DNA of 64,000 bases, from the NCBI GenBank assembly GCA_965219875.1, contig CBDCOW010000003.1, positions 868,001 through 932,000 on the forward strand, read 5' to 3'. Under the pieces are notes generated by a model. It ran no database searches, had not been told where the DNA came from, and saw only the letters and a list, made by a program, of their open reading frames with translations. The translations under genes and the position numbers were made by a program. Shown here piece after piece: positions 9,011-17,658 of the stretch. Each line of letters begins with the position of its first letter. Position 1 is the first letter of the stretch. The stretch comes from DAOUKH01 sp965219875 (GTDB lineage Bacteria; Chloroflexota; Dehalococcoidia; SHYB01).

Positions 9011-10123
9011 GTGATTCTCGACGCTGTTTGGGTCGTCGCCGGCTTGGCGCTCCTGATCCTGGGAGCGGAGCTGCTCATTCGGGGGGCGTCCCGGCTCGCC
9101 GCCGCGTTCAACGTCCCGCCACTCATCATCGGGCTCACCATCGTCTCGTTCGGCACGGGCGCGCCCGAGCTCGTCGTCGGCGTCAGCGCCGCCTTGGAGG
9201 GGGCGCCGGGCATCGCCCTGGGCAACGTCGTGGGCAGCAACATCATCAACGTGCTCGCGGTGCTGGGGCTGAGCGCCGCCGTGGCGCCGCTCGCCGTCGC
9301 CAGCCGGTTGGTACGGCTCGACGTGCCGATCATGATCGGGGTCTCCGCGGTGCTGCTGCTCATGGCCCTCAACGAGTGGATCGGACGGGTGGAGGGCGCG
9401 GTGCTGGTGGCGGGCTTCTTCGCCTATGTCGGATTCCTTCTTCTACGGAGACGGTTGGTCCGCGAGTCCGAGGCGCCAGAGGCGCCGGAGGTAAGACGGA
9501 CGCCGCTTGGTCTTGCCAGGGACGCCGTGCTCGCCGCCGGGGGCGGGGTCATCCTCGCCGTGGGGGCGAACCGGCTTGTTGACGGGGCATCGAACATTGC
9601 CGTCGAGATCGGGGTGAGCGAGATGGTGATCGGGCTTACCGTCGTCGCCATCGGCACCTCGCTGCCGGAGCTGGTGACGTCGATCGTCGCGGCGGCGCGG
9701 GGACAGCGCGACATCGCGGTGGGCAATGTCGTGGGCAGCAACATCTTTAACATCCTGGCGGTGGCGGGGGCGTCGGCGCTGGCCGGCGGCGGGCTCGCCG
9801 TCGAGGCTTCCGCCGTCAACTTCGACATTCCCGTGATGCTGGCGGCCGCGGCCGCCTGCTTCCCGGTGTTCCTCACCGGTTACCGGATAGAGCGCTGGGA
9901 GGGCTGGCTCTTCTTCGGCTATTTCCTCGCGTACGTGCTCTACCTCATCCTCCGAGCCTCGGAGCACGACGCGGTGGGCCCGTTCAACCTCGTGATGGCC
10001 GTCTTCGTCTTTCCTCTCATCGGCGTGACGCTGATCGTGCTGGCCGGCCGAAAGATCATGGAACGGCGAGGGGGAACTCGCCACCCTCCGACCGTTGAGA
10101 GTGGAACGGGGGAGGAGTCGTAG
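9011..10123 (+). CDS. Calcium/sodium antiporter (CaCA family, YrbG-like)
   Basis: An integral membrane exchanger of 370 residues with about ten hydrophobic segments. The two inverted alpha-repeats that define the cation/Ca2+ antiporter family are clear: GTGAPELVVGV followed by GNVVGSNIINVL (~46-82), and GTSLPELVTSI followed by GNVVGSNIFNIL (~215-255). The acidic residue in each PEL motif and the Asn in each GSN motif coordinate the cation in known members. A hydrophilic loop (~150-170) separates the halves. The start is GTG at 9011; no strong ribosome-binding site is seen. The gene follows the enoyl-CoA hydratase by 45 bp, but no functional link is apparent. Confidence 0.9.
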   Translation: MILDAVWVVAGLALLILGAELLIRGASRLAAAFNVPPLIIGLTIVSFGTGAPELVVGVSAALEGAPGIALGNVVGSNIINVLAVLGLSAAVAPLAVASRLVRLDVPIMIGVSAVLLLMALNEWIGRVEGAVLVAGFFAYVGFLLLRRRLVRESEAPEAPEVRRTPLGLARDAVLAAGGGVILAVGANRLVDGASNIAVEIGVSEMVIGLTVVAIGTSLPELVTSIVAAARGQRDIAVGNVVGSNIFNILAVAGASALAGGGLAVEASAVNFDIPVMLAAAAACFPVFLTGYRIERWEGWLFFGYFLAYVLYLILRASEHDAVGPFNLVMAVFVFPLIGVTLIVLAGRKIMERRGGTRHPPTVESGTGEES

Positions 10124-10137
10124 CGGGCATGAGGGGG

Positions 10138-10240
10138 CCGGAGGGAGAGCGCCCTCCGGGCGCCCGCGCGCCTGCGGCGCGTGCCCTCTCTCAGTCTCTC
10201 CCAGAGGGAGAGAGGTTTAAGGGGCTCCCCCAAGAGGGGA
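10138..10240. repeat. Dispersed palindromic intergenic repeat copy
   Basis: Contains CGCGCGCCTGCGGCGCG and CCCTCTCTCAGTCTCTCCCA with its GAGGGAGAGAGG return arm, then TTTAAGGGG and a second CCCC/GGGG pair. It is nearly identical to the core of the 1-578 units and sits directly after the exchanger stop codon. The following 10241-10345 holds nothing recognisable. Confidence 0.8.
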
Positions 10241-10345
10241 AGAGGCTTATTGCGAGGGGGCTCGCCCGCACCCTACACTCATTTAAGGAATGTGCGCCCA
10301 GCGCGGCCCAAGCCTGAAGTCGCAGGGGAAAGGACCGAATCGCCC

Positions 10346-10525
10346 GTGGACGAAACGCAACGCGCCGAGCTAACGCGGCGGCTGAGCGCCGTGATGCGCC
10401 GCATCCACCGGCTGCCGAGCCGGCAGGTCCGCTCGGTTATGGAGATCGACGACCGGCTGCGGCGGGGTCTGCTTCATCAAGAAGATCTCGACTTTCTGCG
10501 CTCGGTCGATACGGAGGCTCCCTAA
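10346..10525 (+). CDS. Small hypothetical protein (59 aa)
   Basis: The start is placed at GTG 10346, ten nt after AAAGGA. An upstream extension would translate the dispersed repeat and is rejected. The product is highly charged and mostly helical, with a basic stretch (TRRLSAVMRRIHRLPSRQVR) and an acidic C-terminus; no signal peptide or membrane segment is seen. Its stop codon TAA is directly followed by the ATG of the next gene, so the two are almost certainly translationally coupled. I do not recognise the family. A nucleic-acid-binding or regulatory role would fit the charge pattern but is only a guess. Confidence 0.6.
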   Translation: MDETQRAELTRRLSAVMRRIHRLPSRQVRSVMEIDDRLRRGLLHQEDLDFLRSVDTEAP

Positions 10526-10840
10526 ATGGAGACTGTCGAGATTTCCATTCCCCAGTCGGCGAGTTACCGCGCATCGGAGATCGTGGCGGACTTGCGGAAC
10601 GCGGCGGAGGAGCTGTTTCACCCCATGCAGGTCGTGGGCTACTGGGACGCGCCCACCGCCGACCATCTCTGTCCCCTCGAGCGCATGCAGCTGGACTGCC
10701 CCCACACGAAGGCGGCCGAACCCGGCGGGACGCCGTGCGCCATCACGCTCGAGGCCTACCGCGAATCGGTGGAGCACGAGCGCTCCGGCGCCCTCGAACT
10801 GCACTTCACCCACGCGGACGTCCGCGTGTTCCTTTCTTAA
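10526..10840 (+). CDS. Hypothetical protein (104 aa), partner of the 59-aa gene
   Basis: The gene begins immediately after the stop of the preceding 59-aa frame, with GGAGG 9 nt upstream of the ATG. The protein is soluble-looking, with a mixed alpha/beta pattern. The central segment (~45-75) has three Cys and a His (DHLCP, LDCPH, GTPC), which could bind a metal or form a disulfide. I do not recognise the family. The pair sits between two repeat or hairpin-containing gaps and is its own transcription unit by position. Confidence 0.6.
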   Translation: METVEISIPQSASYRASEIVADLRNAAEELFHPMQVVGYWDAPTADHLCPLERMQLDCPHTKAAEPGGTPCAITLEAYRESVEHERSGALELHFTHADVRVFLS

Positions 10841-10863
10841 CCTGCCCGAGAGGCCTACGCCGT

Positions 10864-10902
10864 CCACAGAGGGCCGGGCGAGTCACAGAGCCGCCTCTGT
10901 GG
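10864..10902. terminator. Possible hairpin in the 10841-11065 gap
   Basis: CCACAGAGG (10864-10872) and CCTCTGTGG (10894-10902) can pair across a 21-nt loop that itself contains a further CACAGAG. It lies 24 bp after the 104-aa gene and could end that transcript, but no T-run follows. Nothing else is recognised in the 225-bp gap before the oxidoreductase. Confidence 0.3.
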
Positions 10903-11065
10903 TAATGTTGCCGTCGAAGCCCGGCTCGGAGGACGGTATGAGCGAAGGGCTGGACAGAGGCCCTGCCTCCATCGCTTGCGGCGCGCACCCGCGCCGGCGG
11001 CTTCTCGGCGGCGAATGTCCCACGCCCGAACTCCTCTGCCGAGGCGCCGACGGTAAAGCCGCGCC

Positions 11066-12754
11066 ATGACGACGCCCCTCGCCCCCAGACCAACGCGGCG
11101 GCCGCGCGTGGTGATTCTGGGCGGCGGCTACGGCGGGCTCTATGCGGCCCTGGAGCTGTGGAAGGCGGTCCGCAGGGACAAGCTCGACGTCACGTTGGTG
11201 TCCCGCGACAACTTCTTCCTCGTGCAGCCGTTGCTACCCGAGGCGGTGTCGGGGAACATCGAGCCGCCGCACATCGTGAAGTCGCTGCGCCGCCTGCTCC
11301 CCGGCATCGACTTTCATCAAGCCGAGATCGACTCTGTGGACCCCGAAGAGCGCGTGGTCCACATCCGCCACCATGGGGCGACCATCGAGCGCCGCATCGC
11401 CTACGACCACCTGCTCGTCGCCGTGGGGGACTCAACGGACCTCGTCTCGCTGCCGGGCATGACGGAGCACGCCTTCCCGGTGAAGACCATCGCCAACGCT
11501 TTCGCGCTGCGGAGTCATCTTCTCGGCGCCCTAGAGCGGGCCGAGGTGACGGCATCGGCATCCGAGCGCCGCAAGCTGCTGACGTTCGTGGTGGCCGGGG
11601 CCGGGTACACCGGGGTCGAGGTGGCCTCGGAGATCAACAATTACCTGCGGGAGGCAGTCCGCAGCTACCCCACGCTCGACGAGCGCGAGTTGCGGGTCGT
11701 GCTGCTCCAGCGGGGCGGCCGTATCCTTCCCGAATTGAGCGAGCGGCTGGCCGCTTTCAGTCAGCGAATTCTGGAGCGGAGCGGCATTGAGGTGTGGACC
11801 AACACGCCGCTCACGAGCGCGACGGCGGAGAGCGTCGTCCTCGCGAGCGGCGAGCGTATTCCGACGCGGACGCTGGTCTCGGCGTTGGGCGCCGGGCCCA
11901 ATCCTCTCCTCCAATGCTTCGATAGGGGTTTGGACGCTAGGGGGCGGCTGCAGGCCGACGAGTTCTTGCGCGCGCCCGCCTACGAGAACACGTGGGTGGC
12001 GGGCGACGCGGGGGCCATCCCCAATCTGCGCGACGGCGGCCGCTACCCGCCGACGGCCCAGTCCGCTCTCCGCCAGGCGCAGCATGCCGCCCGCAACATC
12101 CTCGCCGCCATTGAGGAGCGCCCCCTGAAGCCGTTCCTGCACCGCTCCACCGGCGTGATGGTCACCCTCGGGGGTTACAAGGGCGCCGCCGAGGTGTTCG
12201 GCTTCAAGCTCCAAGGCTTTCTCGCCTGGTTCCTGTTCCGGACGTTCTGGCTTGTTCAACTGCCGGGTGTCGACCGTAAGCTGCGCGCCATGTTGCATTG
12301 GACCATCGAGCTCTTCTTCAAGCGGGACATCGCGAAGTACGAGGCGATGGGGGGCGGTCCAGTCGCACGCTCACACTACGAGGGCGGGCAGACGATCTTC
12401 CGCCAGGGCGAGTTCGCCGACAATTTCTACGTGATCTTGAGCGGAGAGGTCGAGATCTATCACGGGGGCGCGCGGGAGACGACCGCCGTCCTTGGGCCCG
12501 GCCAGTATTTTGGCGAGATGTCGCTCCTGAGCCACCGGCAGCGCAGCGCGTCGGCGCTGGCCCGCGGCCCGGTCGACCTGCTGGTTTTGAGCGCCGGGGA
12601 CTTTACAGCCCTGGCGAACTCATCCTCGGAGTTCTCGGCAATCATCGAAAACGCGGCCGAGAGCCGCCAGCGGGCCAACGAGCAGCGCGAGAGCGACGCG
12701 CGGGAGGCCGCCTCGGCCGGCGGGGATAAGGAGGGCGGAGGGAGCCAACGGTAG
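11066..12754 (+). CDS. NDH-2-like FAD/NAD(P) oxidoreductase fused to a cyclic-nucleotide-binding domain
   Basis: A 562-residue fusion. Residues ~15-430 form a type II NADH dehydrogenase-like flavoprotein, which in the family passes electrons from NADH to quinone at the inner face of the membrane. Visible are the FAD-binding GGGYGG (19-24), a second dinucleotide fold with AGAGYTGVE (~175), the WVAGDAG segment and PPTAQSALRQAQ. A hydrophobic stretch near 380-400 (FLAWFLFRTFWL) matches the membrane-associating C-terminal region of NDH-2. Residues ~435-530 form a CRP-type nucleotide-binding domain, with GQTIFRQGEFADNFYVILSGEVE and FGEMSLLSHRQRSA. No DNA-binding domain follows; the tail is charged. 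The fusion suggests ligand-gated respiratory electron transfer. No strong ribosome-binding site precedes the ATG. Confidence 0.85.
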   Translation: MTTPLAPRPTRRPRVVILGGGYGGLYAALELWKAVRRDKLDVTLVSRDNFFLVQPLLPEAVSGNIEPPHIVKSLRRLLPGIDFHQAEIDSVDPEERVVHIRHHGATIERRIAYDHLLVAVGDSTDLVSLPGMTEHAFPVKTIANAFALRSHLLGALERAEVTASASERRKLLTFVVAGAGYTGVEVASEINNYLREAVRSYPTLDERELRVVLLQRGGRILPELSERLAAFSQRILERSGIEVWTNTPLTSATAESVVLASGERIPTRTLVSALGAGPNPLLQCFDRGLDARGRLQADEFLRAPAYENTWVAGDAGAIPNLRDGGRYPPTAQSALRQAQHAARNILAAIEERPLKPFLHRSTGVMVTLGGYKGAAEVFGFKLQGFLAWFLFRTFWLVQLPGVDRKLRAMLHWTIELFFKRDIAKYEAMGGGPVARSHYEGGQTIFRQGEFADNFYVILSGEVEIYHGGARETTAVLGPGQYFGEMSLLSHRQRSASALARGPVDLLVLSAGDFTALANSSSEFSAIIENAAESRQRANEQRESDAREAASAGGDKEGGGSQR

Positions 12755-12865
12755 GGAGCGGCGCCCGTTGGGCGCCCGCGCGCCTGTGGCGCGCGCCCTC
12801 TCTCAATCTCTCCCAGAGGGAAGAGAGGTTTAAGGATCTCCCCCACAGGGGGGAGTGTTCGAGGC
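12755..12865. repeat. Dispersed palindromic intergenic repeat copy
   Basis: Carries CGCGCGCCTGTGGCGCGCG, then the CCCTCTCTCAATCTCTCCCA/GAGGGAAGAGAGG hairpin, TTTAAGG and a CTCCCCCACAGGGGGGAG hairpin. It lies directly after the stop of the fusion oxidoreductase gene. Confidence 0.8.
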
Positions 12866-12896
12866 TTGGCGAGTGGTTGGATAAGGAGGGGAGACT

Positions 12897-13154
12897 ATGT
12901 GTACGGGAGCGCAATGGCTCGATGCGGTGAGAAAGACCATGTGGATGTGGACGGGCGCGATGTGGGCGTGGGCGCTGCTTGAGGTCGTGACGGCGCTCAA
13001 GGACTTCACGGACTGCGGCAGCCAGTGCACCGACATCCTCATCGTCGGGACGACGGTCGGGGCCGGCCACGTCGTCGGGCTGTGGTTCCTGGTGATCGTG
13101 CCCCTTGTCGGCGCGAAGAAGGTCCTGGAGCGCTGCGCCGAACAGTCTGAGTGA
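12897..13154 (+). CDS. Small two-helix membrane protein (85 aa)
   Basis: The ATG has a textbook ribosome-binding site (AAGGAGG, 7-8 nt upstream). Two hydrophobic segments are visible, about residues 13-33 and 47-73, joined by a short polar loop carrying a Cys-x3-Cys pair (DCGSQC). The N-terminal helix is rich in Trp and Met. I do not recognise a family. The gene lies between the oxidoreductase and mogA without tight coupling to either. The loop cysteines would face outside if the N-terminus is inside. Confidence 0.65.
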   Translation: MCTGAQWLDAVRKTMWMWTGAMWAWALLEVVTALKDFTDCGSQCTDILIVGTTVGAGHVVGLWFLVIVPLVGAKKVLERCAEQSE

Positions 13155-13230
13155 GCCTGGCCGCGTGCTAAGATGACGCCGCCGCGTCCGCCGCGCTCCA
13201 ATCTCCGGGCGCGGCGGCCGAGGGGGCCGG

Positions 13231-13776
13231 ATGTTCACCGTAGCGATCCTCACCATCAGCGACGCCGTGTCGAAAGGGACACGGGAGGATACGAGCGGGG
13301 ACAACATCGAGACGGCGGCACGCGCGGCGGAGGCGTCGGTGGCTCACCGCGAGGTCGTGCCCGACGAGCGCGACCAGATCGCCGGCGTCCTGACCCGCTG
13401 GAGCGCGGAGGGCGTCGATTTGATTCTCACCACCGGCGGTACCGGTCTGGGGCCGCGCGACGTGACGCCGGAGGCGACGCGGGACGTGATCGAGCGCGAG
13501 GTGCCGGGTCTGGCGGAGGTGATGCGGCTTGAATCGTGGCGGGCGAATCAGCACGCCATTCTGAGCCGCGCCGTGGTCGGCGTCCGGGGACGGACGCTCA
13601 TCGTGAACCTGCCGGGCAGCCCCAAGGGCGTGGCCGAGAACCTCGACCTAGTGATGCCCGTGATCCCCCATGCCATCGCCATCCTCCAAGGCGGGGGCGC
13701 GGACCACACGCCGCCGGCGCTCGAGGAACACGGCGGCGCCGACGGCCATAGTCATCACCGCGATCACCACCGGTAA
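13231..13776 (+). CDS. mogA: Molybdenum cofactor biosynthesis protein MogA/MoaB (molybdopterin adenylyltransferase family)
   Basis: Activates molybdopterin by adenylation (MogA) so that molybdate can be inserted, or is the MoaB equivalent. The 181 residues show the MoCF-binding fold: AILTISDAVSKG near the start, the GTREDTSG segment, TTGGTGLGPRDVTPEAT (~69-85) and VNLPGSPKGVAENL (~127-140). The C-terminus ends in an unusual His/Asp-rich tail (HGGADGHSHHRDHHR) that could bind metal. The gene ends 13 bp before trmD and may be co-transcribed with it. No other molybdopterin gene is in the window. MogA and MoaB cannot be separated by sequence inspection alone. Confidence 0.85.
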   Translation: MFTVAILTISDAVSKGTREDTSGDNIETAARAAEASVAHREVVPDERDQIAGVLTRWSAEGVDLILTTGGTGLGPRDVTPEATRDVIEREVPGLAEVMRLESWRANQHAILSRAVVGVRGRTLIVNLPGSPKGVAENLDLVMPVIPHAIAILQGGGADHTPPALEEHGGADGHSHHRDHHR

Positions 13777-13789
13777 CTCGGCGGCGCCC

Positions 13790-14536
13790 GTGCACATCAC
13801 GATCCTCACGCTGTTCCCCGAAGTGTTCGCGTCGCCGCTTTCGTCGAGCATCGTGGGACGGGCCGTCGAACGCGGCCTCGCCGTCATCGACGTCCGCGAC
13901 ATCCGCGACTTCGCCCACGACCGCCACCGCACCGCCGACGATTACGCCTACGGCGGCGGGCCGGGCATGTTGATGAAGCCCGAGCCGCTCATCGAGGCGA
14001 TCGAGGCGGCGCGAGCGAGCGCTGTCCCGCCAAAGGTCGTGCTGATGAGCCCCTTGGGCAGGACGTTCGACCAGTCGGTGGCGGCGGAGCTGGCGGGCGA
14101 GCCGCATCTGGCGTTGGTCTGCGGCCACTACGAGGGGGTCGACGAGCGCGTCCGGCAGCACGCCGTGGACGACGAGATCAGCCTTGGCGACTTTGTTATG
14201 ACCGGCGGGGAGCCGGCGGCGTGGGCCATCGTCGACGCGGTGGTGCGGCTACTCCCCGGCGTCCTCGGCGACCCCGGTTCGCCAATCACCGACTCCTTCG
14301 CCGCCGGCCTGCTCCAGTACCCCCAATACACGCGCCCCGAGGAGTATCGCGGCCTCCACGTTCCGCCAGTCTTGCTCAGCGGCGACCATGGGCGGATTGC
14401 ACGGTGGCGTCGCAACCAATCGCTCCGGCGCACCGGCGAGTTGCGGCCCGACCTGATCGAGCGGGCGGGCGTCACGCCCGAGGAGGTCGCACGGGCGGAG
14501 GCGGAGCTCGCGGCGGAGGAGCCGCCCGCCGAGTAG
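13790..14536 (+). CDS. trmD: tRNA (guanine-N1-)-methyltransferase TrmD
   Basis: Methylates G37 of tRNAs with S-adenosylmethionine, preventing +1 frameshifting. The start is set at GTG 13790 (VHITILTLFPEVF), giving 248 residues, the usual family length; a longer frame would run through the end of mogA and is rejected. Family motifs visible are YGGGPGMLMKPEPL, CGHYEGVDERV and SLGDFVMTGGEPAAW, which form the trefoil-knot AdoMet site. The gene lies 13 bp after mogA and 95 bp before rplS, keeping the common trmD-rplS order; rpsP and rimM are not adjacent. Residues ~225-245 are Glu/Ala-rich. Confidence 0.95.
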   Translation: MHITILTLFPEVFASPLSSSIVGRAVERGLAVIDVRDIRDFAHDRHRTADDYAYGGGPGMLMKPEPLIEAIEAARASAVPPKVVLMSPLGRTFDQSVAAELAGEPHLALVCGHYEGVDERVRQHAVDDEISLGDFVMTGGEPAAWAIVDAVVRLLPGVLGDPGSPITDSFAAGLLQYPQYTRPEEYRGLHVPPVLLSGDHGRIARWRRNQSLRRTGELRPDLIERAGVTPEEVARAEAELAAEEPPAE

Positions 14537-14631
14537 GACCGCCGCGCCCGCGACCAGCAGCGCGATTGTGGTATTCTGGCTAACCGTAGACCCGAGCGCG
14601 GCAACACGCTCCGAACACTCTGGCGGACGTC

Positions 14632-15003
14632 ATGAAAGCACACTCGCTGATCGAACTGAAATCCAACGAGAACGTTCCCGACCTCAACCCCGGCGACACC
14701 GTGAAGGTGAACGCCCAGGTGAAAGAGGGCGAGCGGGTGCGTACCCAGACTTACCAGGGCGTGGTCATCAAGAAGGGGGGCGACGGCCCCAGCGCCTCGT
14801 TCACGGTGCGGCGCATCAGCCACGGCGTCGGCGTCGAACGCACCTTTCTGTATCACTCACCCTTGCTGCAATCGGTCGAGGTGCTGCGGCAGGGCAAGGT
14901 GCGCCGGGCGAAGCTCTTCTATCTCCGGGGCCGCTCGACCAAGCAGGCCCGGATTAAAGAGAAGACGAACTTCGGACGACAGGGCGGCCGCCCCGCCAAG
15001 TAA
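14632..15003 (+). CDS. rplS: 50S ribosomal protein L19
   Basis: Large-subunit protein at the 30S-50S interface. The 123 residues cover the full family length, with PGDTVKVNAQVKEGERVRTQTYQGVVI, the SFTVRRISHGVGVERTF core and a basic C-terminus (KVRRAKLFYLRGRSTKQARIKEK). It follows trmD, as in many bacteria. A TATTCT preceded by TG at about 14572 may provide an extended -10 promoter of its own. A short GGCGGC/GCCGCC stem at 15025-15039 follows the stop codon. Confidence 0.96.
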   Translation: MKAHSLIELKSNENVPDLNPGDTVKVNAQVKEGERVRTQTYQGVVIKKGGDGPSASFTVRRISHGVGVERTFLYHSPLLQSVEVLRQGKVRRAKLFYLRGRSTKQARIKEKTNFGRQGGRPAK

Positions 15004-15054
15004 GCCTCCGGGGCGCGCCCCTCGGGCGGCGGGGCCGCCGGTGAGGAGCGCCTG

Positions 15055-17595
15055 ATGGGCTACGCCGAGGTCGCGGTCGACGCGCCCACGCAGCCGGGGC
15101 GCACGTTCAGCTACTCCTTCGCCGACGACGCGGACGTTCGCGTCGGCCACGCTGTCCGCGTCCCGTTCGGCTCGCGGCAATTGCCCGGCTTCGTCTTTGA
15201 GACGCCGGAACTGCCGGCCTACTCCGAGACCCGCCCCATCGCGGAAGTCATCGGCCCCGGCCCGCTCCTCTCCCCCGCGCAGATCGAGCTCGCGCGCTGG
15301 TTGAGCCAGACGTACCGCTCCACGCTGTTCGCCGCCGCCTCGCTGATGACGCCTCCCGGCTACCGCGACCACGTCACCGCTACCTATTTCCTTCTGGCTG
15401 AGCCGGTGGACTCGGACGAGCCGGAAGACGTGGATGGAGAACCGCGCCAATTGACCATGCTGCCCGGCGGTCCCGCGAAAGCCGTCCGCGGCCTCGATCC
15501 GGCGCAGGCGGCGGTCGTGGATCTGCTGCGTGGCCGCGACCCCGTGCCCATCGCCGAGATCGATAAGGCCGTGGGGAAGAAACCGGCCGCGGGGGCGCTG
15601 CGAAAGCTCATGCGGAAGGGCGTCGTCGGCAAGTCGTGGACATGGCGCAAGGCCGGCGTCCGGCCCAAGATGGAGCGCCGCGCCCGCCTGCTCGACGCCG
15701 GCGTGGCCGCGGCGGCGGACGAGGACCTGCGCCGCCGCTCGCCCAAGCAGGCCGCGGTGTTGGACGCCGTCGCCGCGGCGGGCGGCGCCGGTCTCGCTAC
15801 CGCCGAGATCGGCAAGGCGCGGGGGCTCTCCAAGTCATCCCTCGACACATTGGTGAAGAAGGGGCTCATCGCTATCGACGAGGTCCGTGTCGTCCGCGAC
15901 CCGCTGGCGGGGCGCGACTTCGAGCGGACGACGGCGCTGACGCTCACCCCCGACCAGGAACGAGTGTGGGGCGAGATCAGTGGCGCGCTTGACGATTCCT
16001 CGGCGGACGGCGCTCCCCGCGTCTCGCTCCTCTTCGGAGTCACCGGCAGCGGTAAGACGGAGATCTACCTTCGCGCGCTCGACCGCGTGGCGCGGCAGGG
16101 GCGCAAGGGCATCGTCCTCGTGCCCGAAATATCGCTGACGCCGCAGACCATCGAGCGCTTCGCGGGGCGCTTTCCCGGACGCGTCGCGGTGCTCCACAGC
16201 CACCTGAAACCCGGCGAGCAGTTCGACGAGTGGCGCCGCATCCGCGAGGGCGAGTTCGACGTGGTGATCGGGGCGCGGAGCGCCGTCTTCGCGCCGCAGC
16301 CCGACCTCGGCCTGATCGTGCTCGACGAGGAGCACGAGTGGAACTACAAGCAGCAGGAGCAGCCGCCGCTCTATCACGCGCGGGACGCGGCGGTGCGGCT
16401 CGCGGAGATCTCCGGCGCGGCCGTCATCCTGGGAAGCGCCACACCCTCGCTGGAGAGTTTTCACCGGGCGGCTTCCGGCGTCTACCGTCTCTTGGAGCTG
16501 CCCAACCGGATTGTCGCGTCGGGCGACGGCGAGACCGCCGGGGGGAACGGGATCTTGGACGCGGCACCGCTGCCGCAGGTGCGTGTCGTCGACATGCGCG
16601 ACGAGCTCAAGGCGGGAGTGCGGAGCGTCTTCTCGCGCCCGTTGGCCTCCGGCATCGAGGAAGTCCTCGAACGGGGCGAGCAGGCCATCCTCTTCCTGAA
16701 CCGGCGCGGGGCCTCGACGTTCGTCCAATGCCGCGACTGCGGCTACGCCGCCCGGTGCAAGAAGTGCGACGCCGCGCTCATCTACCACGCCGAGCGCGGT
16801 TATCTCCAGTGCCACCAGTGCGGCGCGCGGACCCGTCCGCTCGCGGTCTGCCCCGATTGCGGCGGGGAGCGCATTCGGATGATGGGGCTGGGAACGGAGC
16901 GGCTCGAAGCGGAGACGCACCGGCGCTTCCCCGGCGCGCGCACGATGCGCTGGGACCGCGACGTAGCGTCGAGCGGGGACGCGCACCAGGAGATCATCGA
17001 CACGTTCCGCATGGGCGCCGCCGACATCCTCATCGGGACGCAGATGCTCGCCAAGGGTCTGCACGTGCCGTCGGTGACGCTGGTGGGCGTGGTCAACGCG
17101 GACATCGGCCTCCACGTTCCCGACTTTCGCGCCGCCGAGCGCGTCTTCCAGATCGTGGCGCAGGTCGCGGGGCGCGCGGGGCGGGGCCCCGGGGGCGGGC
17201 GGGTGGTCGTGCAGACTTACTCGCCGGACAACTACGCCGTGGCAGCGGCGGCGCTCCAGGACTACCGCACCTTCTACGATGAAGAGATCGCGCGGCGGAG
17301 CGAGCTGACGCTGCCTCCCTTCGCACGGCTCACCCGGCTCGTGTATCAACACGAGAACGCCGAGGCGGCGATGAACGAGGCGCGGCGCGGCGCGGAGAGC
17401 CTGCAGCACCGCCTCGACGAGATCGGCTACCCCGGGGCGGTGCTGTCCGGCCCCGCGCCCGCGCCGTACGAACGCATCCGGGGACGGTGGCGCTGGCACA
17501 TCCTGCTGCGGATGGACGAGCCCGGTCTCGCCCTCGACGACCTGCCTTTGGCCGATGGCTGGCGCGTCGACGTCGATCCGGTGGGTATGTTGTAG
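15055..17595 (+). CDS. priA: Primosomal protein N' (replication restart helicase PriA)
   Basis: Superfamily 2 DNA helicase that reloads DnaB at stalled forks. At 846 residues it is longer than the ~730 of E. coli PriA, because of an inserted winged-helix-like region (~140-290) between the 3'-binding domain and the helicase core. Walker A is GVTGSGKT (328-335) and the DEEH box is at 424-427. The cysteine-rich zinc-binding insert starts at Cys559 (CRDCGYAARCKKC, then CHQCG and CPDCGG). The GTQMLAKGLHVPSVTLVGVVNAD and QVAGRAGRGPGGGRV helicase motifs follow. GAGGAG lies 5 nt before the ATG. The pst operon begins 126 bp downstream. Confidence 0.95.
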   Translation: MGYAEVAVDAPTQPGRTFSYSFADDADVRVGHAVRVPFGSRQLPGFVFETPELPAYSETRPIAEVIGPGPLLSPAQIELARWLSQTYRSTLFAAASLMTPPGYRDHVTATYFLLAEPVDSDEPEDVDGEPRQLTMLPGGPAKAVRGLDPAQAAVVDLLRGRDPVPIAEIDKAVGKKPAAGALRKLMRKGVVGKSWTWRKAGVRPKMERRARLLDAGVAAAADEDLRRRSPKQAAVLDAVAAAGGAGLATAEIGKARGLSKSSLDTLVKKGLIAIDEVRVVRDPLAGRDFERTTALTLTPDQERVWGEISGALDDSSADGAPRVSLLFGVTGSGKTEIYLRALDRVARQGRKGIVLVPEISLTPQTIERFAGRFPGRVAVLHSHLKPGEQFDEWRRIREGEFDVVIGARSAVFAPQPDLGLIVLDEEHEWNYKQQEQPPLYHARDAAVRLAEISGAAVILGSATPSLESFHRAASGVYRLLELPNRIVASGDGETAGGNGILDAAPLPQVRVVDMRDELKAGVRSVFSRPLASGIEEVLERGEQAILFLNRRGASTFVQCRDCGYAARCKKCDAALIYHAERGYLQCHQCGARTRPLAVCPDCGGERIRMMGLGTERLEAETHRRFPGARTMRWDRDVASSGDAHQEIIDTFRMGAADILIGTQMLAKGLHVPSVTLVGVVNADIGLHVPDFRAAERVFQIVAQVAGRAGRGPGGGRVVVQTYSPDNYAVAAAALQDYRTFYDEEIARRSELTLPPFARLTRLVYQHENAEAAMNEARRGAESLQHRLDEIGYPGAVLSGPAPAPYERIRGRWRWHILLRMDEPGLALDDLPLADGWRVDVDPVGML

Positions 17596-17658
17596 GGTGC
17601 GAAGTAAGACCCTTCACTCCCTGCGTAAAGCTCGGCAGGCGCCGGCGGCGGGAGAACA

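Noticed and set aside
13670..13789. N-terminal extension of trmD into mogA
   Set aside because: The extra ~40 residues are out-of-family and translate the end of mogA in another frame; GTG 13790 gives the normal length.
15835..17499. Long minus-strand frame opposite priA
   Set aside because: Antisense shadow of priA: His/Arg/Pro-biased with no motifs.
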